Origin: Shimia sp. R10_1 | GTDB taxonomy: Bacteria; Pseudomonadota; Alphaproteobacteria; Rhodobacterales; Rhodobacteraceae | DNA: 64,000 nt | Assembly (NCBI RefSeq): GCF_017744095.1 | Contig: NZ_JAGHQX010000006.1 | Location: forward strand, 1 to 64,000 | Direction: 5' to 3' | In this document: positions 51,031 to 61,589 of the stretch, in pieces | How the letters are laid out: every line of letters starts with the position of its first letter | How positions within the stretch are numbered: position 1 is the stretch's first letter | Made by a program: the position numbers and the translations under genes | Notes under the pieces: generated by a model | Told to the model about the DNA's origin: nothing | The model's input: only the letters and a program-made list of their open reading frames with translations | Database searches by the model: none

Positions 51031-52485
51031 ATGGTCGCGCGCGTTATCCCGGTAGCTCCTTTCGATCTGGTGATCTTTGGGGCCACCGGTGATCTGGCCC
51101 GGCGCAAGATTTTGCCGGGTCTGTTTCACCGATTTCGCGCCGGTCAAATGCCCGAAGAAGCACGCATCATTGGCGCGGCGCGGTCCGACATGGACGACGC
51201 CGCGTTTCGTCGGCTGATCAAAGACGCCATCGAAGAGTTTGTCGATGAAAGCTTACGACCCGACGATACACTCGACGCTTTCTTAGAGCACCTCGCTTAC
51301 TTTCATGTGGACGCCACCGGCGAGGACGGATGGCAAGACCTGAGTGAAAGCCTGCGCGAAGACACCATTCGCACTTTTTATCTCTCGGTCAGCCCATCCT
51401 TGTTCGGCGCAATTGCACAGCGTCTCAACCAACACAGCATCGCCACAGCGGACAGCCGCATCGTTGTTGAAAAACCCTTCGGCCACGATCTCAGCAGCGC
51501 CCAGGCCCTCAACAAAGACCTGCTGACGCATTTTGACGAACAGCAAATCTACCGCATTGATCATTACCTCGGCAAAGAAACTGTGCAGAACCTCATGGCG
51601 CTGCGCTTTGCCAACTCTCTGTTTGAACCGCTTTGGAACTCTACCCATATCGACCACGTTCAGATCACTGTGGCTGAAAGCATCGGTGTGGCCGGGCGTG
51701 GCGGGTACTATGATCAATCCGGCGCCATGCGGGACATGGTGCAGAACCATCTGATGCAGCTCTTGTGCCTGATCGCAATGGAGCCCCCTTCCAAATTCAC
51801 GCCGAACTCGGTGCGAGACGAGAAGGTCAAAGTCATCGAGGCTCTTGAGCCTGTGGCGCTGAACGATATTGTGCGGGGCCAATATCTGGCGGGACGTGAT
51901 GGTGACAGCTATCTTGAGGATGTCGAAAACCCCGACAGCCGCACTGAAAGCTTCATCGCGATGAAGTTGGCCGTCGGCAACTGGCGGTGGGCGGGCACTC
52001 CGTTTTATTTGCGCACAGGCAAACGGCTGCGGGATCGTTGTTCTGAAATCGCGGTGGTTTTCCGTGATCCACCCCACAACATTTTTCCAAACAAGATGGA
52101 GGGGCGCAAAGGCAACGCCCTGATCATCCGCCTGCAGCCTGACGAAGGCATCACCCTGCGCACCACCATCAAAGAGCCGGGCCCCGGCGGCATGCGCCTT
52201 ACTGAAGTTGCGATGGATATGTCTTTTGCTGAGGCGCTCGGCCAAGACCTCATCTCCCAAGACGCCTACGAACGTCTGATCATGGACGTCATTCGCGGCG
52301 ACCAGACATTGTTTATGCGGGGCGACGAAGTCGAAGCCGCCTGGGCTTGGGCAGACCCTCTGATCTCTGCCTGGCAAGACAGCAATCAGCGGCCGGTGCC
52401 TTACGACCCGGGCAGCTCTGGCCCAGAAGAAGCGCTGATGTTGATGCATCAAGGTGGGCGTCGCTGGCGCCCGGTCGGTAACTGA
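51031..52485 (+). CDS. zwf: Glucose-6-phosphate 1-dehydrogenase
   Basis: A 484-residue enzyme that oxidises glucose 6-phosphate to 6-phosphogluconolactone with NADP+ or NAD+. The ATG at 51031 lies 5 bases after the gap stop and gives MVARVIPVAPFDLVIFGATGDLARRK, including the Rossmann motif GATGDLARRK. The substrate and catalytic motif is RIDHYLGKETVQNL. Length is normal. The lactonase gene (pgl) expected between zwf and edd is absent from the operon and the window. Confidence 0.95.
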   Translation: MVARVIPVAPFDLVIFGATGDLARRKILPGLFHRFRAGQMPEEARIIGAARSDMDDAAFRRLIKDAIEEFVDESLRPDDTLDAFLEHLAYFHVDATGEDGWQDLSESLREDTIRTFYLSVSPSLFGAIAQRLNQHSIATADSRIVVEKPFGHDLSSAQALNKDLLTHFDEQQIYRIDHYLGKETVQNLMALRFANSLFEPLWNSTHIDHVQITVAESIGVAGRGGYYDQSGAMRDMVQNHLMQLLCLIAMEPPSKFTPNSVRDEKVKVIEALEPVALNDIVRGQYLAGRDGDSYLEDVENPDSRTESFIAMKLAVGNWRWAGTPFYLRTGKRLRDRCSEIAVVFRDPPHNIFPNKMEGRKGNALIIRLQPDEGITLRTTIKEPGPGGMRLTEVAMDMSFAEALGQDLISQDAYERLIMDVIRGDQTLFMRGDEVEAAWAWADPLISAWQDSNQRPVPYDPGSSGPEEALMLMHQGGRRWRPVGN

Positions 52486-52520
52486 GGTCACATTGGCCCA
52501 ACTTAGGAAGGATGGCTCCC

Positions 52521-54335
52521 ATGCCGCTCCACCCAACTGTAGAGAAAGTCACCGAGCGTATCATCGCGCGCAGCAAAGCGCACCGCACCCCCTATCTTGA
52601 ACGCATGGCCAATGCGGCCAGTCAGGGCCCCGCGCGTGCCCATCTCAGCTGCTCTGGCCAAGCCCATGCCTATGCGGGTGCTGGCGAAGATCAGTCAGCG
52701 CTCGCGACAGGCACCGCAGGCAACCTTGGCATCGTCACGGCTTACAATGACATGCTGTCCGCCCACCAGCCGTTTGAACGCTATCCAACACTGATCCGCG
52801 ATGCCGCACGCGCAGCCGGTGGTACAGCCCAAGTGGCAGGTGGCGTGCCTGCCATGTGTGACGGCGTCACCCAAGGCGCGGCAGGCATGGAGCTGTCCCT
52901 CTTTTCCCGCGATGTGATCGCGCTTGCGGCAGGGGTTGCCCTCAGCCACAATACGTTTGATGCCTCGGTCTATCTCGGTGTCTGCGATAAAATTGTCCCC
53001 GGCCTTGTGATTGCGGCGCAGAGTTTCGGACATCTTCCTGCGGTATTCTTGCCTGCAGGCCCGATGACCTCCGGTATTTCCAACGACGACAAAGCCAAAG
53101 TGCGCCAACGCTTTGCCGCTGGGGAGGCTGACCGAGCAGAGCTGATGGCCTCAGAAATGGCTGCCTATCATGGGCCAGGCACTTGCACCTTCTATGGCAC
53201 TGCAAACACCAACCAAATGTTGATGGAATTTATGGGGCTGCACCTGCCCGGCTCCAGTTTTGTGACCCCCAACACCGAATTGCGCGATGCCCTGACCGAA
53301 GAAGGCGCTCGCCGCGCCCTCTCGCTCTCGGCACTCGGCAACAACTACACCCCAACCTGCGATATTCTGGACGAAAAAGCCTTCGTAAACGGCATGATTG
53401 GCCTGAACGCCACGGGCGGCTCTACCAACCTTCTGATTCACCTCATCGCCATGGCGCGCGCTGGTGGTATCGTGCTGACATGGGAAGACTTTGCTGAACT
53501 CTCAGACGTAACGCCCCTTCTGGCGCGCGTCTATCCCAACGGCCTCGCAGATGTGAACCATTTCCACGCAGCTGGCGGTCTGGGGTATATGATTGGCGAA
53601 CTGCTCTCAGCTGGACTCTTGCACGACGACACCAAAACCGTCGCTGGTGAGGGCCTTGAAAACTACACGCATGAGCCCAAGCTCATCGACGGTGCGCTCG
53701 TCTGGCAACCCGGTACAACGGTGTCGCTGAACGACAAAATCGTGCGCCCAGCCACAGATCCGTTCCAGCCAACAGGCGGTCTGGCCCGCCTCACCGGCAA
53801 TCTTGGCACCTCGGTGATGAAAATCTCTGCCGTTGCGCCAGAACACCGCTTTGTCGAAGCCCCAGCCCGTGTGTTCCACGATCAGGACGAGGTGAAAGCG
53901 GCGTTCCAGGCAGGCGAATTGACAAAAGATGTGGTGATCGTTGTTCGCTTCCAGGGCCCCAAAGCCAACGGCATGCCCGAACTGCACAGCCTGACACCTC
54001 TGATGTCGATCATGCAGGGCAAGGGCCTCAAAGTTGCTTTTGTGACTGATGGGCGCATGTCTGGAGCCTCTGGAAAAATCCCTGCGGCCATTCACGTTTG
54101 CCCCGAAGCTCTGGATGGCGGCACCATCGCCAAGCTGCGCGACGGCGATATCGTCCGCGTCGATGCCGAGGCCGGCGTGCTTGAGGTGTTAACCAAAGGT
54201 GTAGAAGATCGCGCAGCGGCAAGCGCCGATCTCTCAGACTACCATGCAGGCACAGGCCGTGAGCTGTTTGGCATGTTCCGAAACGCTGTTGGCTCCGCCA
54301 CAACCGGCGCCTCTGTTTTTGAAGGATCTTACTGA
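52521..54335 (+). CDS. edd: Phosphogluconate dehydratase
   Basis: A 604-residue IlvD/Edd-family iron-sulfur dehydratase turning 6-phosphogluconate into KDPG. The ATG at 52521 is chosen since AGGAAGG is at a proper distance; the ATG at 52512 abuts it. Cluster-ligand and family motifs are [22 protein letters not shown] and [16 protein letters not shown]. It overlaps eda by one base (TGATG), coupling the two Entner-Doudoroff steps. No anomalies are seen. Confidence 0.96.
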   Translation: MPLHPTVEKVTERIIARSKAHRTPYLERMANAASQGPARAHLSCSGQAHAYAGAGEDQSALATGTAGNLGIVTAYNDMLSAHQPFERYPTLIRDAARAAGGTAQVAGGVPAMCDGVTQGAAGMELSLFSRDVIALAAGVALSHNTFDASVYLGVCDKIVPGLVIAAQSFGHLPAVFLPAGPMTSGISNDDKAKVRQRFAAGEADRAELMASEMAAYHGPGTCTFYGTANTNQMLMEFMGLHLPGSSFVTPNTELRDALTEEGARRALSLSALGNNYTPTCDILDEKAFVNGMIGLNATGGSTNLLIHLIAMARAGGIVLTWEDFAELSDVTPLLARVYPNGLADVNHFHAAGGLGYMIGELLSAGLLHDDTKTVAGEGLENYTHEPKLIDGALVWQPGTTVSLNDKIVRPATDPFQPTGGLARLTGNLGTSVMKISAVAPEHRFVEAPARVFHDQDEVKAAFQAGELTKDVVIVVRFQGPKANGMPELHSLTPLMSIMQGKGLKVAFVTDGRMSGASGKIPAAIHVCPEALDGGTIAKLRDGDIVRVDAEAGVLEVLTKGVEDRAAASADLSDYHAGTGRELFGMFRNAVGSATTGASVFEGSY

Positions 54336-54982
54336 TGACCATCACCCCCCAAGAGGCCAGCGCACGCGCGCAAGACATCTGTAATGCGGCGCCTATCGTA
54401 CCAGTGCTGGTTGTCGAAGATGCCGCAAGCGCCAAGCCATTGGCCGAGGCACTGGTTGCTGGAGGCCTCCCGGCCCTCGAAGTCACGCTCCGCACCCCTG
54501 CCGCACTGGAGGTGATCCGTGCGATGGCTGAGGTGCCCGGTGGCATGGTTGGGGCGGGCACGTTGTTAACGCCAGAGGACGTGAAAGCAGCCAAAGCGGC
54601 GGGCGCAACCTTTGGCGTCTCTCCCGGAGCCACAGAAACGCTACTGGCCGCTTGTGAAGCCGAAGGGTTGCCGCTCTTGCCCGGCGCCGCATCCGCCAGC
54701 GAAGCCATGGCGTTGCTGGAGCGCGGCTATGACATGCTGAAGTTCTTTCCCGCAGAAGCCGCAGGAGGCGCAAAATTTCTTGGGTCCCTCGCCAGCCCTC
54801 TGCCGCAGATCTCTTTCTGCCCAACCGGCGGCGTGAACCCGAAGAATGCGCCGGACTACCTGTCGCTTCCCAATGTGGTTTGCGCAGGTGGCAGTTGGGT
54901 TGCCCCGTCCAAGCTGGTCAAAGCAGGTGCGTGGGATGAAATCGAAGCTTTGGCAAAAGAAGCCTCACAGCTCCCGCGCTAG
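54335..54982 (+). CDS. eda: KDPG aldolase (2-dehydro-3-deoxy-phosphogluconate aldolase)
   Basis: A 215-residue class I aldolase splitting KDPG into pyruvate and glyceraldehyde 3-phosphate. The Schiff-base lysine is K136 in DMLKFFPAEAAGG and the catalytic glutamate is E49 in ALEVTLRTP. It ends the operon and converges on the MATE gene with only 5 bases between stops. It can also receive KDPG from the KDG-kinase-like product at 22976-23911. Confidence 0.96.
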   Translation: MTITPQEASARAQDICNAAPIVPVLVVEDAASAKPLAEALVAGGLPALEVTLRTPAALEVIRAMAEVPGGMVGAGTLLTPEDVKAAKAAGATFGVSPGATETLLAACEAEGLPLLPGAASASEAMALLERGYDMLKFFPAEAAGGAKFLGSLASPLPQISFCPTGGVNPKNAPDYLSLPNVVCAGGSWVAPSKLVKAGAWDEIEALAKEASQLPR

Positions 54983-54987
54983 CCCGT

Positions 54988-56376
54988 CTACCAGTTCCGA
55001 CGGCCGCTCACATGGTGCAGCGTGCTTTCTTCCGCAAATGGATCAACCGGCGCAGGCACACTGAGCCGGTTGATGGTTTTTGAGGCCGCAATCAGACCAA
55101 CAATCCCAAAGACGGCACCGCCAAAGGCTTGCCCAAGAAGAACGCCAGAGGCGCCCCAATACGCGCCGCCCAACAAGACAAAGGGGTAGGTCCCAAGCGT
55201 ATGGCGCCCCCAATTCACGTAGGTCGAATAGATCGGATGACCGAGATTGTTGAAACAGGCGTTGCATACAAAAATCACACCGTTGAAGAACTGCAAAAGC
55301 GCCAAGGGGCCACAGAAAAGGAAGATCAGCGTTCGCATCTCTCCTTCCGCATCAAAAATATCGGCAATCGGCACGCGCAATACAAAGAGAACCGCAGCGG
55401 CCAACAGTGTATAAGCGCTCAGAAACTGCAGCCCGGCGCGCAGCGTGCCACGTACCCTGTCAAACTGGCTTGCGCCAAAGTTCTGTCCCACAATTGGTCC
55501 GATGGCCCCTGAGAGAGCAAACACCACCGCAAAGGCCACGGGCAACAACCGGCCAATGACAGCCATAGCGGCCACCGCATCTGTACCATAGCGCGCCATT
55601 TCACGCGTAACGATGGCAGTTCCCAAAGGCGACGCCACATTGGTCAGCACCGCAGGCCCCGCAATACCGCCAACCGCCTTTGCATCGCGCAAGAGCAATG
55701 CTGCCGCTGGTCGTGTATAGCCATTGTGAATGCGGATCACACACAAAAGCGCATAGGCGCACATCACGATCCGCGCGGTCACCGATGCATAGGCAGCACC
55801 GTTCAGTCCCAAGCCAAAGCCAAATATCAATAGCGGGTCGAGCGCGGCATTCACCACGCCGCCAAACACAGTCCCCATCATAGAGCGACGCGCATCACCA
55901 TAGGCGCGCAAAACCGCCATGCTGGCCATGGCAATCCCCATCAAAGGCATGGTGGGTAGCACAATGCTGACATAGCGTTTGGCAAGCGCAAGGGTCTCCC
56001 CCTCAGCACCTAGCCAGGTGATGATCGGATTAAGTGCGTTCAAAACCCCTATCGGCACCAGAAGGCCAATCAACGCCACAACAACCGCCACCGATGTTGC
56101 GTATTCTCGTGCCAATTGCGACCGGTCAGCCCCAATGGCGCGCGCCACCAGCGAGCCCGCTGAAATCGATAACCCTATGTTTATGGCATTGGTGAAAAAC
56201 AACAGTGTGCCCGCATAGCCCACCGCTGCCGCCAGCGCTTTGTTGCCCAACATCGAAATGAAAATCATATCGACGAAATCAACCGCAAAGATCGCCATGA
56301 GCCCCACCGAAGAGGTCAGCGACATGACAGTCACATGGCGCATCAAAGAGCCTTTCAGGAACACCGCTTTTGCCAT
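54988..56376 (-). CDS. MATE family efflux transporter
   Basis: A 462-residue inner-membrane exporter with twelve hydrophobic helices in two homologous halves, of the multidrug and toxic compound extrusion family driven by Na+ or H+. The N-terminus (MTSLTSSVGLMAIFAVDFVD-like, near residue 17) and the duplicated VNAALDPLLIFGFGLGLNGAAYA segment fit the family. It is downstream of the KefC-type gene with 3 bases between them, so probably in the same leftward operon. Substrate unknown. Confidence 0.88.
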   Translation of the reverse strand: MAKAVFLKGSLMRHVTVMSLTSSVGLMAIFAVDFVDMIFISMLGNKALAAAVGYAGTLLFFTNAINIGLSISAGSLVARAIGADRSQLAREYATSVAVVVALIGLLVPIGVLNALNPIITWLGAEGETLALAKRYVSIVLPTMPLMGIAMASMAVLRAYGDARRSMMGTVFGGVVNAALDPLLIFGFGLGLNGAAYASVTARIVMCAYALLCVIRIHNGYTRPAAALLLRDAKAVGGIAGPAVLTNVASPLGTAIVTREMARYGTDAVAAMAVIGRLLPVAFAVVFALSGAIGPIVGQNFGASQFDRVRGTLRAGLQFLSAYTLLAAAVLFVLRVPIADIFDAEGEMRTLIFLFCGPLALLQFFNGVIFVCNACFNNLGHPIYSTYVNWGRHTLGTYPFVLLGGAYWGASGVLLGQAFGGAVFGIVGLIAASKTINRLSVPAPVDPFAEESTLHHVSGRRNW

Positions 56377-56379
56377 GTC

Positions 56380-58335
56380 TCAGTCTTTCTCTTCCGGTGT
56401 ATCCACCGCAATTTTCGCCGGTGGCGGCGTCCAGCCGTCGGCCCCCTCAATACCAAAGCCAGCCTTCGCCCCTTGAAGCTCTTCTTCCATCTGCGCATTC
56501 AGCTCTTTAGCAAGCGCGATGAAATCCTCGTTCTCGGATACAGGTACACCAGGTTTGTGCACAGATGCGGTGGCCACAAGCAATTGGCGGTCGGTTTTCT
56601 TGAACTTTTGCGCCAGCCTCTCAGCTTGGAATGGGTGTATGCCAAGCGCCTCATAGGCACTGCGCCCAGCACGCACAGCACTGTCAAAAGTTTCACGGAT
56701 AATGTCATGCGCACCTGCCTGATAGAGATCATACACATGCGGCCGATCGTAAGCACGCGCCACGATATGCACATGCGAATGGTGGCGTGCCACATGCTCC
56801 GTCAGATGAGTCACTTGCTCTTTGCCGTCGATGGCGATGATCAACATCTTGGCGTCCTCAATCCCTGCAGCGTGCAGCAGATCAGCCCGCGTGCCATCCC
56901 CAAAGAAGACCTTCACATCAAATTTGCGCAATGCTTCCAGCTGTTTGGCGGAATAGTCCACCAACACCGGCTGCTCACCAATCTGGCGCAGCATCCGGGC
57001 CACAATGCCGCCAAAGCGCCCATAACCCACCACGATGATCTTGCTGCGATGATCAATCTCATCTGCCGCCTGCTCCTGTGCATCAATCAAACGCGGCAGT
57101 ATCAGGCGCTCATATGCGATAAACAGTGCTGGGGTGAGCAACATCGACATCGCCACCACCAAGAGCGCGATCTGCGCAATGTCCTGAGGGATCACATTGT
57201 TGGCGACCGTGAAGCTCAGCAAAACAAATCCAAACTCGCCAGCCTGCGCCAATCCAAGTGTGAACAGCCAGCGGTCAGCACCAGCGAGTTTGAACACCCG
57301 CGCCAAGACATACAGCACGCCCGCCTTAAGCAGCATCACCCCAAGCGTGATCCCAACCACCAACACGAAGTTATCCGCCAAGAGACCGAAGTTGATCGCC
57401 GCGCCAACTGTCATGAAGAACAGCCCAAGCAGCAGGCCGCGAAACGGGTCGATGTCGCTTTCCAGTTCATGGCGATACTCACTGTTGGCAAGCACAACAC
57501 CCGCCAAGAATGTGCCAAGCGCTGGCGACAGCCCCACAAGCGACATCAACAAGGCAATCCCCACCACAAGGGCCAGCGCCGTGGCGACAAACACCTCCCG
57601 CAGGTTCGCCATGGTGACGAACCGAAACAGCGGACGCGTCAGAACGCTACCGATAAAGCCAATCGAACCAACAGCTGCCAGTGTGATCAGGCCCACCTGC
57701 CATCCCGGCCGCCCTTCAACGAGGCTCATGCTGCCATGGTCATCGTGCCCGTCCTCGCCATGTGCATTCCCACCATGCGCTCCATGGCTGTCTGAGACCT
57801 GCGTGGCGTGCTCTGCCACCTCAGGCAACGCCAGAAGCGGCAACAGCGCGAGCATCGGGATTACCGCGATGTCCTGAAACAACAGCACTTGGAAAGAGCC
57901 CTGCCCGCCTTGGGACTGCATCAGGCCTTTCTCGTTCAAGGTCTGCAAAACAATCGCTGTGGACGACAGCGCAAACACCATGCCAATCGCCAACGAGACT
58001 GACCACTGAAGCCCAAATGCCATGGCAATCGCTGCGATCAAAATGGTTGTGACGCTTACCTGCATCCCCCCAAGGCCAAGCAGCCTCTGCCGCATGGCCC
58101 AGAGCATTTTGGGGTCAAGTTCTAACCCCACCAGAAAGAGCATCATCACAACGCCAAATTCAGCAAAATGCTGGATCTGGATGATGTCGACATTCAGCCA
58201 TTGCAGGATCGGCGAAATCGCTATGCCTGCAATCAGATAGCCAAGCACGGACCCTAGACCAAGACGCGCCGCCAACGGCACCGCGATCACACCGGCAATC
58301 AGAAAAACCGTCACAAGCATCAAGAAGCCAGTCAT
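56380..58335 (-). CDS. kefC: Monovalent cation:proton antiporter-2, KefB/KefC type
   Basis: A 651-residue glutathione-gated type K+/H+ antiporter. Residues 1-405 form a CPA2 membrane domain with the QDIAVIPMLALLPLL helix, and residues about 430-560 a TrkA-N/RCK domain (KIIVVGYGRFGGIVARML). A histidine-rich loop at residues 176-200 (six His between H176 and H200) separates two helices, which is unusual. It overlaps the KefF-like gene by 4 bases; KefF activates KefC and has quinone reductase activity in E. coli. Confidence 0.9.
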   Translation of the reverse strand: MTGFLMLVTVFLIAGVIAVPLAARLGLGSVLGYLIAGIAISPILQWLNVDIIQIQHFAEFGVVMMLFLVGLELDPKMLWAMRQRLLGLGGMQVSVTTILIAAIAMAFGLQWSVSLAIGMVFALSSTAIVLQTLNEKGLMQSQGGQGSFQVLLFQDIAVIPMLALLPLLALPEVAEHATQVSDSHGAHGGNAHGEDGHDDHGSMSLVEGRPGWQVGLITLAAVGSIGFIGSVLTRPLFRFVTMANLREVFVATALALVVGIALLMSLVGLSPALGTFLAGVVLANSEYRHELESDIDPFRGLLLGLFFMTVGAAINFGLLADNFVLVVGITLGVMLLKAGVLYVLARVFKLAGADRWLFTLGLAQAGEFGFVLLSFTVANNVIPQDIAQIALLVVAMSMLLTPALFIAYERLILPRLIDAQEQAADEIDHRSKIIVVGYGRFGGIVARMLRQIGEQPVLVDYSAKQLEALRKFDVKVFFGDGTRADLLHAAGIEDAKMLIIAIDGKEQVTHLTEHVARHHSHVHIVARAYDRPHVYDLYQAGAHDIIRETFDSAVRAGRSAYEALGIHPFQAERLAQKFKKTDRQLLVATASVHKPGVPVSENEDFIALAKELNAQMEEELQGAKAGFGIEGADGWTPPPAKIAVDTPEEKD

Positions 58336-58934
58336 CGGATCACCTCGTTCAAATCTTCGGCCTGAATAACATCACACGCGCCCGCCTTGGTCAGATCCAC
58401 CTGATCATCGCGCAATGCGATCAACCAGCGTCGCCAGCCCTCTGCATGCGGGCTGAGCCCATGAGCCTCGCGTTTTGCCAATGCCCCATAGAGAACATAA
58501 GGCGGCAGAAACGTCATATGGCAAAGTCGAGCCGTCTGCTCCATCGGCGTGAGCAAGGTGCGCAGGGCAAATCCGTTGTATCCTTCAGCGCCATAGGCTT
58601 CCTCAGGTGCGCCGCATGTGATCCCCATGGACCAGATCTTGCCAGTTAATTTGTCACCTCCTGATCCATAGGCAAAGCCGTGCTCCAACACCAAGTCTTG
58701 CCACTCTTTGATAATGGAGGGCGTTGAATACCAAAACAGCGGGTACTGAAAGAGGATCGCATCACTGCGCAGCAATCGGGCCTGCTCGACTTCAACATCG
58801 ATATCAAACCGGGGATAGGTCGCATAAAGGTCGACAAACTCAATGCCTTCCACCGCGTCAGTCGCAACATCCATCGCCTTGTTTGCCTCAGAATGTGGCG
58901 CGCCCGGATGTGCCTGATAGACCAATACCTTCAT
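58332..58934 (-). CDS. kefF: NAD(P)H dehydrogenase (quinone), KefF-like ancillary protein
   Basis: A 200-residue flavodoxin-like protein. The ATG at 58934 gives MKVLVYQAHPGAPHSEANKAM, the KefF start; the start at 59015 would add 27 residues without family match. The FMN-site stretch is ILFQYPLFWYSTPSIIKEWQD in parts and the C-terminal TFLPPYVLYGA matches too. It is coupled to the antiporter gene by a 4-base overlap, so it is probably the soluble activator of that channel. Confidence 0.88.
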   Translation of the reverse strand: MKVLVYQAHPGAPHSEANKAMDVATDAVEGIEFVDLYATYPRFDIDVEVEQARLLRSDAILFQYPLFWYSTPSIIKEWQDLVLEHGFAYGSGGDKLTGKIWSMGITCGAPEEAYGAEGYNGFALRTLLTPMEQTARLCHMTFLPPYVLYGALAKREAHGLSPHAEGWRRWLIALRDDQVDLTKAGACDVIQAEDLNEVIR

Positions 58935-59040
58935 TCTTGTCTGCCCCCCGCTTGCCGATGTCTGACCACCTTGCCACCGCTTGATGCGAAGACCAAGCCA
59001 ACAGACCAAGCTCAAACGCGAATTCAGTATCTTGCGTACA

Positions 59041-59067
59041 AAGAAAAACGCCGCCCAAGGGGCGGCG
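59041..59067 (-). terminator. Rho-independent terminator after nqrF
   Basis: CGCCGCCC and GGGCGGCG form an 8-bp perfect stem with a 3-base loop, followed leftward by a T-rich tract (A-rich 59041-59048 on the plus strand). It ends the nqr operon. Confidence 0.9.
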
Positions 59068-59090
59068 CTTCTATTCCGATTTGTCTTGGC

Positions 59091-60314
59091 TTACCCACCA
59101 AAGTCATCGAGCATGATGTCTTCGCGGTCCACACCCAGATCAAGCAACATGTTGATCACAGACTGGTTCATGATGGGCGGACCACACATGTAGAATTCAC
59201 AGTCTTCCGGTGCCGGGTGGTTCTTCAGATACTCTTCAAACAGAACGTTGTGGATGAAGCCAGTGTAGCCTTTCCAGTCGTCCTCTGGCATCGCGTCAGA
59301 CAGCGCAACATGCCATTCGAAGTTGTCAAACTCTTCAGCCAGCTTGTCGAAGTCCTCAACAAAGAACATCTCTTTCTTGGAACGCGCACCATACCAGAAG
59401 GTGATTTTACGATCACGATTTTCAAGGCGCTTGAGCTGGTCAAAGATGTGGCTCCGCATTGGGGCCATACCAGCACCACCGCCGATGAAGACCATCTCTT
59501 TTTGAGTGTCGCGGGCAAAGAACTCACCGAACGGACCAGAGATCGTCACCTTGTCACCTGGCTTCAGGTTAAAGATATAGCTGGACATCTGACCCGGAGG
59601 AATGCCCTGGCTGCCCGGAGGTGGCGATGCCACACGCACGTTCAGCATGATAAGGCCTTTTTCATCCGGGTAGTTCGCCATCGAGTAAGCACGTTCGATC
59701 GGTTCAGGCACCGTGGATTCATACTGCCACAGGTTAAACTTGTCCCAATCTTCGTGATATTCTTCCTGGATCGCGAAATCCTTGTAAGAGAGCTTGTGCG
59801 CCGGAGCCTCGATCTGAATGTAACCCCCTGCGCGGAAGTTCACATCTTCGCCTTCCGGCAATTCCAGAACGAGGTTCTTGATGAAGGTTGCGACGTTGTC
59901 GTTGGAGCGTACAGTACACTCCCACTTTTTCACGCCGAACACCTCTTCAGGTACTTCGATGTCCATGTCCTGCTTAACCGCAACCTGACAAGACAGGCGG
60001 TCACCACAAGAGGCCTCACGCTTGGTGATGTGGCTTTCTTCTGTCGGCAGGATAGAGCCACCGCCGGAATGCACACGCACACGACATTGCGCACATGTAC
60101 CACCGCCACCACAGGCAGACGGCACAAACAGTTTCTGCTCCGCCAGCGTTTGCAGCAGTTTGCCACCCGCAGGCACAGAGATTGTTTTCTCACCGTTGAT
60201 GGTAATGTTCACGTCACCAGTGGATACCAGCTTGGAACGCGCAGCCAAAATGATGGTTACAAGCGCCAGAACGATCAGCGTGAAGAGAATGACGCCAAGA
60301 GTAAATGTTTCCAT
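59091..60314 (-). CDS. nqrF: Na+-translocating NADH:quinone reductase subunit F
   Basis: A 407-residue subunit where NADH enters the pump. An N-terminal membrane helix (residues 3-26) anchors a 2Fe-2S ferredoxin domain with C68, C74, C77 and C109, followed by an FAD domain ([12 protein letters not shown]) and NAD domain ([17 protein letters not shown]). C-terminal FDDFG-type ending (IMLDDFGG) is typical. It is the last gene of nqrABCDEF, which is followed at once by a terminator. No nqrM maturation gene lies downstream, unlike in Vibrio. Confidence 0.97.
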   Translation of the reverse strand: METFTLGVILFTLIVLALVTIILAARSKLVSTGDVNITINGEKTISVPAGGKLLQTLAEQKLFVPSACGGGGTCAQCRVRVHSGGGSILPTEESHITKREASCGDRLSCQVAVKQDMDIEVPEEVFGVKKWECTVRSNDNVATFIKNLVLELPEGEDVNFRAGGYIQIEAPAHKLSYKDFAIQEEYHEDWDKFNLWQYESTVPEPIERAYSMANYPDEKGLIMLNVRVASPPPGSQGIPPGQMSSYIFNLKPGDKVTISGPFGEFFARDTQKEMVFIGGGAGMAPMRSHIFDQLKRLENRDRKITFWYGARSKKEMFFVEDFDKLAEEFDNFEWHVALSDAMPEDDWKGYTGFIHNVLFEEYLKNHPAPEDCEFYMCGPPIMNQSVINMLLDLGVDREDIMLDDFGG

Positions 60315-60327
60315 GTTCTTTGCCTCT

Positions 60328-60936
60328 TCAGAGTTTCACGCCAGAGAAGGACATGAAGGCCAGCGCCATCAGACCCGCGGTAATGAAGGTGATCCCAAGA
60401 CCCTGAAGACCATCAGGAATGTCAGAATACTTCAGCTTTTCGCGCACACCCGCCATCGCGGTGATCGCCAGTGCCCAACCAAAGCCGGAAGACAGACCAT
60501 AGGTGGTCGCCTCAGCAATGTTGTAGTCGCGTTCCACCATGAACAGCGAACCACCAAGGATCGCGCAGTTCACCGTGATCAGCGGCAAGAACACACCCAG
60601 CGCGTTGTAAAGCGGTGGGAAGAACTTATCGAGCACCATCTCAAGGATCTGAACCATCGCCGCGATCACGCCGATGTAGCAGATCAGACCCAGGAAGGTC
60701 AGGTCCACATTCGGGAAGCCTGCCCATGCAAGCGCACCAGGCGCCAGCAGATAGGTCAGCAACAGGTTGTTGGTCGGCACGGTGATCGCCTGAACCAGCA
60801 TCACCGAAATACCAAGGCCAAGCGCGGTAGAAATCTTCTTTGACACGGCGATAAAGGTACACATGCCAAGGAAGAAGGAGAGCGCGAGGTTCTCAACAAA
60901 TACGGCCTTTACGGCCAGAGAGAGAAGCCCTTCCAT
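60328..60936 (-). CDS. nqrE: Na+-translocating NADH:quinone reductase subunit E
   Basis: A 202-residue inner-membrane subunit with six hydrophobic helices, homologous to RnfA. Half-channel motif [19 protein letters not shown] and the paired [13 protein letters not shown] segment each carry a cysteine that in this family binds the membrane iron-sulfur centre shared with NqrD. It shares one base with nqrD and lies 13 bases before nqrF. Confidence 0.97.
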   Translation of the reverse strand: MEGLLSLAVKAVFVENLALSFFLGMCTFIAVSKKISTALGLGISVMLVQAITVPTNNLLLTYLLAPGALAWAGFPNVDLTFLGLICYIGVIAAMVQILEMVLDKFFPPLYNALGVFLPLITVNCAILGGSLFMVERDYNIAEATTYGLSSGFGWALAITAMAGVREKLKYSDIPDGLQGLGITFITAGLMALAFMSFSGVKL

Positions 60937-61589
60937 TAGTGGCCCTCCACAACTTGAATTTTGTATTCACGTTCTTCGACCTGCTCTGGTTTCCAGGCGC
61001 GTACCGCCCAAATCAGCAAGCCGATGATGAAGAACGCAGAAGGTGGCAGAAGCAGCATGCCGTTGGGCACATACCAGCCACCATTGTTCACGGTTGGCAG
61101 GATGGTGATGCCAAACAGGCTGCCCGCACCAAACAGCTCGCGGATGAAGCCAACCACCAGCAACAGCGCACCATAGCCGATGCCGTTTCCGGCGCCGTCG
61201 ATAAAGCTGTCGATTGGTGTGTTCTTCATGGCAAACGCTTCGGCGCGGCCCATCACGATACAGTTGGTGATGATCAGGCCCACAAACACCGACAGTGTTT
61301 TGGACACATCATAGGCGTAGGCTTTCAGCACCTGATCCACGATGATCACAAGCGATGCGATGATCACCATCTGCACGATGATCCGGATCGAGCCCGGGAT
61401 CTGGTTGCGCAGAACCGAAATGAACATCGAGCTGAACGCGGTCACGGATGTCACCGCCAGCGCCATCACAAAGGCCACCTGCAGGGAGGATGTCACCGCC
61501 AGCGCGGAACAAATGCCAAGCACCTGAAGCGTGATCGGGTTGTTGTCGACCAACGGGTCGATCAGAAGGTCTCTCTTGGTTTGCGCCAT
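60936..61589 (-). CDS. nqrD: Na+-translocating NADH:quinone reductase subunit D
   Basis: A 217-residue membrane subunit, related to NqrE and RnfE. It has six hydrophobic helices, the [13 protein letters not shown] and [15 protein letters not shown] segments with the expected cysteines, and the conserved [19 protein letters not shown] stretch. Start and stop each overlap the neighbouring nqr genes by one base, showing strict translational coupling. Confidence 0.97.
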   Translation of the reverse strand: MAQTKRDLLIDPLVDNNPITLQVLGICSALAVTSSLQVAFVMALAVTSVTAFSSMFISVLRNQIPGSIRIIVQMVIIASLVIIVDQVLKAYAYDVSKTLSVFVGLIITNCIVMGRAEAFAMKNTPIDSFIDGAGNGIGYGALLLVVGFIRELFGAGSLFGITILPTVNNGGWYVPNGMLLLPPSAFFIIGLLIWAVRAWKPEQVEEREYKIQVVEGH

